This document shows, one piece after another, positions 6,137-10,023 of a DNA stretch of 10,023 nucleotides. The position numbers and the translations under genes were made by a program. The stretch is from an uncultured Collinsella sp. (GTDB lineage Bacteria > Actinomycetota > Coriobacteriia > Coriobacteriales > Coriobacteriaceae), in NCBI GenBank assembly GCA_902494245.1, contig CABUSR010000055.1:1-10023 (forward strand), in the 5' to 3' direction. The notes below the pieces were generated by a model, which did no database searches, was not told where the DNA came from, and saw nothing but the letters and a program-made list of their open reading frames with translations. Numbering within the stretch: the first letter of the stretch is position 1; each line of letters begins with the position of its first letter.

Positions 6137-7363
6137 TTACGCGGCGCCCGAACGATGCCGCCATATGGATTGTACGATACCCACCGTCAGCAGCTGAATC
6201 ATCATCGAAGACGAACCGAAGCTAATAAATGGGAGCGGAATACCGGTAATCGGCATCACGCCGATGCACATGCCGATGTTTTCGAAGGTCTGGAACGCCC
6301 ACATGCCAACGATGCCCACACACGAAAGACGCAAAAACAGCGACTCACACTTAAAGGCGACGCGAATCGTCGAAAAGATCAGCAGCACGTAGAGGCACAG
6401 GAGCAAAAAAGAACCGCAAAAGCCAAAGGTCTCGGACAGGAAGGCGAAGACGAAGTCGGTGTGGAACTCAGGCAGAAAGCCGCCGGCCGACTGCGTCGCA
6501 TGACCCAAACCCTTACCAAAGAAGCCGCCCGAGCCAACGGCGATAAGCGACTGCTGCAGGTTGTAGGCATCGTCCGAATCGGCATTATCGGGGTCGATAA
6601 AGACCGTCAGACGGTTCATCTGATACTGCTTGATGAGCACATCGTGGCCGAGCAGCGAATCAAAGACCGAATCGAGCGCCAGGACGAGGGCCACCAGGCC
6701 CACGAGCAGGGCCAAGGTCGACAGCACCCATTCGCGGCGTGCACCGCTCATACAAATGACGATGGCGCCCGAAACCAGCACGACCAGGCCCGAGCCCAGG
6801 TCGCCCATGGCAACGACGGCCAAAAACGGAATGGACAGCATGCCGCAGAGCTTGACGTAGTCGCGAACGGTATCGATGCGGCCGTTATACTGCGAGCCAA
6901 GCGTAGCAATAAAGAAGATGGTGATGAGCTTGGCAAGCTCAACCGGCTGGAATGTCAAGCCGATACCGGGAATCTTGATCCAGCCCGTCATGCCCAGACC
7001 GCCCGTATAGGACAGACCCGGAATCTTGGGCGAGAAGATCACGATCAGGTCGATGACGAGCAACGCCGTCGAGAAATTGGAAATACCGCGCAGGTCGGAG
7101 CGCCAGACCAGCACCGCCAGCACCGTGCCGATACCAATTCCCAGCAAATGGCGCGAGAACGAAGCATCGGCCTTAAACTGCGAAGCCGACCAGATAATGA
7201 TGGCACCGTAGGCGACGAGCGCCACAGTAGCCACGAGCACACCGATATGCACCTTTTGGCGAAACGTGCCGCGCGAGGCCGAAAGTTGCTTGTTGACGCG
7301 GTCCAGGCTGCTGCGAGAGCCGGTCTTGGTTGAACGGAACAGATCCGCCGGAGAAAAATCCAT
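6137..7363 (-). CDS. rodA: Peptidoglycan glycosyltransferase RodA (SEDS family)
   Basis: RodA polymerises glycan strands from lipid II during side-wall growth and works as a complex with PBP2. The 408-residue product has the family's roughly ten membrane segments, starting near residue 38, after a 37-residue basic, Ser-rich cytoplasmic tail. Recognisable motifs are FQPVELAK (138-145), the extracellular-loop segment with YNLQQSLIAVGSGGFFGKG (267-285), LPEFHTDFVFAFLSE (297-311) and the C-terminal ENIGMCIGVMPITGIPLPF. D303 in the HTD corresponds to the catalytic Asp262 of E. coli RodA. The ATG at 7361-7363 has a perfect TAGGAGG 5 bases upstream; the TAG of that site is the PBP2 stop codon. FtsW and SpoVE are the nearest alternatives, but adjacency to mreD and PBP2 favours RodA. 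Confidence 0.95.
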   Translation of the reverse strand: MDFSPADLFRSTKTGSRSSLDRVNKQLSASRGTFRQKVHIGVLVATVALVAYGAIIIWSASQFKADASFSRHLLGIGIGTVLAVLVWRSDLRGISNFSTALLVIDLIVIFSPKIPGLSYTGGLGMTGWIKIPGIGLTFQPVELAKLITIFFIATLGSQYNGRIDTVRDYVKLCGMLSIPFLAVVAMGDLGSGLVVLVSGAIVICMSGARREWVLSTLALLVGLVALVLALDSVFDSLLGHDVLIKQYQMNRLTVFIDPDNADSDDAYNLQQSLIAVGSGGFFGKGLGHATQSAGGFLPEFHTDFVFAFLSETFGFCGSFLLLCLYVLLIFSTIRVAFKCESLFLRLSCVGIVGMWAFQTFENIGMCIGVMPITGIPLPFISFGSSSMMIQLLTVGIVQSIWRHRSGAA

Positions 7364-7372
7364 CGCAACCTC

Positions 7373-9442
7373 CTATCGAACCGAAGAATCGCCCGAGGCC
7401 GAAGAGGTATCGGGCTCGTCATAAATCACGCCGAGCACGTCGCGCACGACATGCATCGCGGTATCTGAGCCGCCGCCGCCCTGCTCCAGGACAGTAGCGA
7501 TGACATACTTGGGATCATCGGCCGGTGCATAGGCGCAGAACCACGCATATTCGTCCTCGCCGCTTTTCTCGCCCGTGCCCGACTTGCCGTATACCTGCGG
7601 CGTCAGGGTGCCAAAGTGAGCCGCCAGGGACGTCGATGCCGTGTAAATCACATCGTGCATGCCGTTGCGAACAAGAGCCAAATCCGAATCGCTGTTGATC
7701 TTGGCCTCCAGGCGCGTCTTCTTGCCCTTGCCGTTGTACTTATAGGCATCGCCGTCGCCATCGCGCGACACGGCAGACAAAAACACGTGAGGCACGTACT
7801 GTTTGCCGCCGTTGGCAAGACCCATATAGGCGCACGCCATCTGCAGGGGCGTCACCAGGATGTCGCCCTGGCCGATGGCGATGTTGGTCATATCGCCGGC
7901 ATTCCACTTGCGGTCCTCGGCAGATGCGTCGGTGAAGTACGACTCTTTCCACTCGGCATCGGGAATACGGCCCGCGCCCTCACTCGGCAGATCGATACCG
8001 CAGGTCTTGCCTAGGCCCCAGCGACGAAAGACCTCCTGCAAGCCCTCGGGATGTTGCTCGTCATAAAAGAACGCCTTGCCCATGTCGTAGAAGACAGGGT
8101 CGCACGAGTTGGCGATACCCGACTGCAGCGTCATGGTGCCGTGGCCGGAATGCAACCAGCAGTACTTGCCCCACGACTTGCCCAGACCCGTCCAATAGCC
8201 CGTGCAGTTGGTCGTCTGCCCCGACGTGTAGGTTCCAAACTCAAGACCGGCCAGTGCCGAGAGCGGCTTGATGGTCGAGGCCGACATGTACTGTCCGCTA
8301 ATGGCGCGGTTGAGCAGCGGGTGCGAACCCTTGTCATCATTGAGCTCGGTCCACACGTCATTTGAGACGCCGCCGATAAAGACGGACGGATCGAACTTGG
8401 GCTGGCTCGCCATGCCCAGGATCTCGCCATTGTTGGGATCGAGACACACCACAGCGCCGTTGCCGGCATTGCTGTAGCCAGTGGTCTTGGCAAGCTCGAT
8501 AGCGCTCGCCAGCGCCGTCTCGCAGGCCTGCTGGATCTTAAGGTCGAGCGTGAGCTTAATGTCGGAGCCGGCCTTCGCAGGCACGGCACCGGCCTGACCG
8601 GTCACATTGCCCGAGGCATCGACCTTGACGGTCTGCTCGCCACGAATACCCTGCAGCAGGTTTTCGTAGTAGCTCTCAACGCCCGCCTGGCCCACGATAT
8701 CGCCCGACTGGTACGTAATCTTGCCAGCAGAAGCATCATCATCGCCAGAGGTTTTCTTATTCTGGGCCTCGAGCTGCTCGGAGGTAATGGTGCCGGTATA
8801 GCCCAAGATATGGCATGCCGTCTCGCCATATGGATACTGGCGCTCGGTACGCTCGGCAATCTTGACGCCCGGGAACTCGCCGGCGTGTTCCTTGATATAG
8901 GCAACCGTGGAGCGACGGACGTCCGTCGCGATGGTATGCAGGCTCTGAGCGCCCTCTGTATTGTCCTGAATATTGCGAAGGACCGCCACGTAAGGCATTC
9001 CAAGCACGTTGGCAAGATGGCGAACCAGAACCTCATCCTCGGCAAGGTCGCGGTAGGCCACGACAGCAAGTGAGGGACGGTTCTGGACAAGCGCCACGCC
9101 ATTGCGGTCGAGGATGCGGCCGCGTACAGCGGGAGTGGTAACGGTGCGAGTCTGATTGCTATTAGCCTGCTTCTCGTAATAGTCCGACGAGACCATCTGC
9201 ATGCCCCACAGCTTGACGGCGAGCGCCGCAAACATCGCGCCCACACCCGTGGTGAGGATGGAAAAGCGGCCCTTAAAGGCGGTCGCCGCGGTATTGCCCT
9301 CGCCCTCGGTGGCGCGTGGGGCCGTTCCATGCTGCGTATCGTAGGTAAAACGGGAATCGCCACGACGCATGATGACCAGCGCGACCACGATGGCCACAAC
9401 CAGCACGATACCAGCGATAATAACCGTCAACTGGGAAGACAT
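7373..9442 (-). CDS. mrdA: Class B penicillin-binding protein PBP2 (elongasome transpeptidase)
   Basis: PBP2 cross-links peptidoglycan made by RodA on the outer face of the membrane. Of 689 residues, two N-terminal hydrophobic segments (about 5-25 and 60-80) precede the pedestal region, which opens with RGRILDRNG (107-115). The transpeptidase domain has S389-T-I-K392 (nucleophile Ser389), S446-C-D448 and K620-S-G622. Cysteines 413, 428 and 447 with His434 match the spacing of the zinc ligands described for Gram-negative PBP2. A Ser/Asp-rich tail ends the protein. An acidic insertion (about 228-247) lies in the pedestal. The ATG at 9440-9442 has GGGGAGG 7 bases upstream, overlapping the mreD stop. 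The extra first membrane segment is unusual for a class B PBP. PBP2 rather than the septal PBP3 is favoured by its place between mreD and rodA. Confidence 0.94.
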   Translation of the reverse strand: MSSQLTVIIAGIVLVVAIVVALVIMRRGDSRFTYDTQHGTAPRATEGEGNTAATAFKGRFSILTTGVGAMFAALAVKLWGMQMVSSDYYEKQANSNQTRTVTTPAVRGRILDRNGVALVQNRPSLAVVAYRDLAEDEVLVRHLANVLGMPYVAVLRNIQDNTEGAQSLHTIATDVRRSTVAYIKEHAGEFPGVKIAERTERQYPYGETACHILGYTGTITSEQLEAQNKKTSGDDDASAGKITYQSGDIVGQAGVESYYENLLQGIRGEQTVKVDASGNVTGQAGAVPAKAGSDIKLTLDLKIQQACETALASAIELAKTTGYSNAGNGAVVCLDPNNGEILGMASQPKFDPSVFIGGVSNDVWTELNDDKGSHPLLNRAISGQYMSASTIKPLSALAGLEFGTYTSGQTTNCTGYWTGLGKSWGKYCWLHSGHGTMTLQSGIANSCDPVFYDMGKAFFYDEQHPEGLQEVFRRWGLGKTCGIDLPSEGAGRIPDAEWKESYFTDASAEDRKWNAGDMTNIAIGQGDILVTPLQMACAYMGLANGGKQYVPHVFLSAVSRDGDGDAYKYNGKGKKTRLEAKINSDSDLALVRNGMHDVIYTASTSLAAHFGTLTPQVYGKSGTGEKSGEDEYAWFCAYAPADDPKYVIATVLEQGGGGSDTAMHVVRDVLGVIYDEPDTSSASGDSSVR

Positions 9443-9455
9443 CTACGGGCCTCCC

Positions 9456-10022
9456 CTATTTGAGCTTGCGGGTCTTGGGCTTAAAGCGCATACCCGTCTG
9501 GCGTCCGCCACGTGCGGAGAATCCATAGCCGGACTGCGGCACGACGCCGGACATCAAAAACGGAATGGCAACCAGACCCGTCAGGATCGAGGACGGCAGC
9601 GCATGGCCGAAGATCGCCACGACAAAGCTCGTCTCCAAACCCATAAACAGCAAGATGATGCTGTAAATCACATTAATGACGAGCGCAAAGGCGCCCACAG
9701 TGACGCCGCGCGCACTCGGGGTACCGCCCGTCTGACCGACGGCGCTGTGCACCAGGGCAAAAGAACCCACGGTCAGCAGGAGCGACATAACGCCCACCGG
9801 CACGGCAGCGGACAGGTCATAGAACAAGCCGCTGCAAAAACCGCACACGACGGCACGGGTCGGGTCGCCCGAGAACACGCTTAGGCACACCAGGATAATC
9901 ATGAAGTTGACGCGACCGCCCGCAATGGAGATCTGCGGTGCCAGGCCTGCCTGCAGCAGCACGCACACGATGGCGGCGATCACAAACGTGCGGGAGCTCA
10001 TCCCCTGCTCGTGTAGATCCAT
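9456..10022 (-). CDS. mreD: Rod-shape-determining membrane protein MreD
   Basis: MreD is a small integral membrane member of the elongasome, normally made with MreB and MreC. The product of up to 188 residues has five or six hydrophobic segments, the family motif GFCSGLFYDLSAAVPVG (about 61-77) with its G-x-x-x-G-x-x-x-D pattern, and a basic cytoplasmic tail (RGGRQTGMRFKPKTRKLK). The ATG at 10020-10022 is one base from the window edge, so its ribosome binding site cannot be seen. A second ATG at 9999-10001 (residue 8) forms an ATGA with a TGA in another frame that is open back to the edge; this could be the end of mreC, so the true start may be 10001. The TAG stop runs into the PBP2 ribosome binding site, and pbp2 starts 13 bases later. 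Confidence 0.88.
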   Translation of the reverse strand: MDLHEQGMSSRTFVIAAIVCVLLQAGLAPQISIAGGRVNFMIILVCLSVFSGDPTRAVVCGFCSGLFYDLSAAVPVGVMSLLLTVGSFALVHSAVGQTGGTPSARGVTVGAFALVINVIYSIILLFMGLETSFVVAIFGHALPSSILTGLVAIPFLMSGVVPQSGYGFSARGGRQTGMRFKPKTRKLK

Positions 10023-10023
10023 G

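Noticed and set aside
6850..6960. FQPSE motif of RodA read as FQPVE
   Set aside because: Substitution at the Ser of this motif looks tolerable, and the rest of the motif and the catalytic HTD are intact, so it is not evidence of a broken gene.
5402..7333. A 643-codon open frame on the plus strand opposite rodA and the DUF697-like gene
   Set aside because: It is rich in His, Arg and Gln with no recognisable domain, spans two well-supported minus-strand genes, and is the kind of antisense frame that high-GC codon bias leaves open.

Overview
The window is about 10 kb of high-GC bacterial DNA with every supported gene on the minus strand, so transcription runs from the high coordinates to the low ones. 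Protein character, gene order and GC content suggest a Gram-positive of the class Coriobacteriia, most likely Collinsella or a close relative. That assignment is inference from sequence character; no rRNA is present. The layout is a chromosomal housekeeping block, densely packed, with no gene-free stretch above about 85 bases.

Region 1 (10022 to 6137) is the end of a cell-shape operon: mreD, the class B transpeptidase PBP2 (mrdA) and the glycan polymerase rodA. These are membrane parts of the elongasome, which builds side-wall peptidoglycan. mreB and mreC would be expected just beyond the right edge. Region 2 (6118 to 2492) continues on the same strand with short gaps. It holds a DUF697-like membrane protein, a TIGR03960-type radical SAM protein, and its usual partner TIGR03936/DUF2344, which starts inside the radical SAM stop codon.

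Region 3 (2495 to 1) begins with a clear sigma70-type promoter whose -35 box contains the DUF2344 stop codon. It drives rplU (L21) and rpmA (L27). A rho-independent terminator-like hairpin follows rpmA, immediately before the ribosome binding site of obgE (ribosome-assembly GTPase). nadD (NAD synthesis) follows obgE and runs off the left edge. Thus wall elongation genes, two poorly characterised conserved genes, and ribosome/GTPase/NAD genes sit in series, with one promoter and one attenuator-like element setting the boundaries that can be seen.

I see no mobile elements, CRISPR arrays, RNA genes or defence genes, and no clearly new system. The points most worth a second look are a Cys3His version of the PBP2 zinc site, a second N-terminal membrane segment on PBP2, the DUF697-like protein in the elongasome operon, the degenerate B12-type motif of the radical SAM protein, and the terminator placed directly before obgE.
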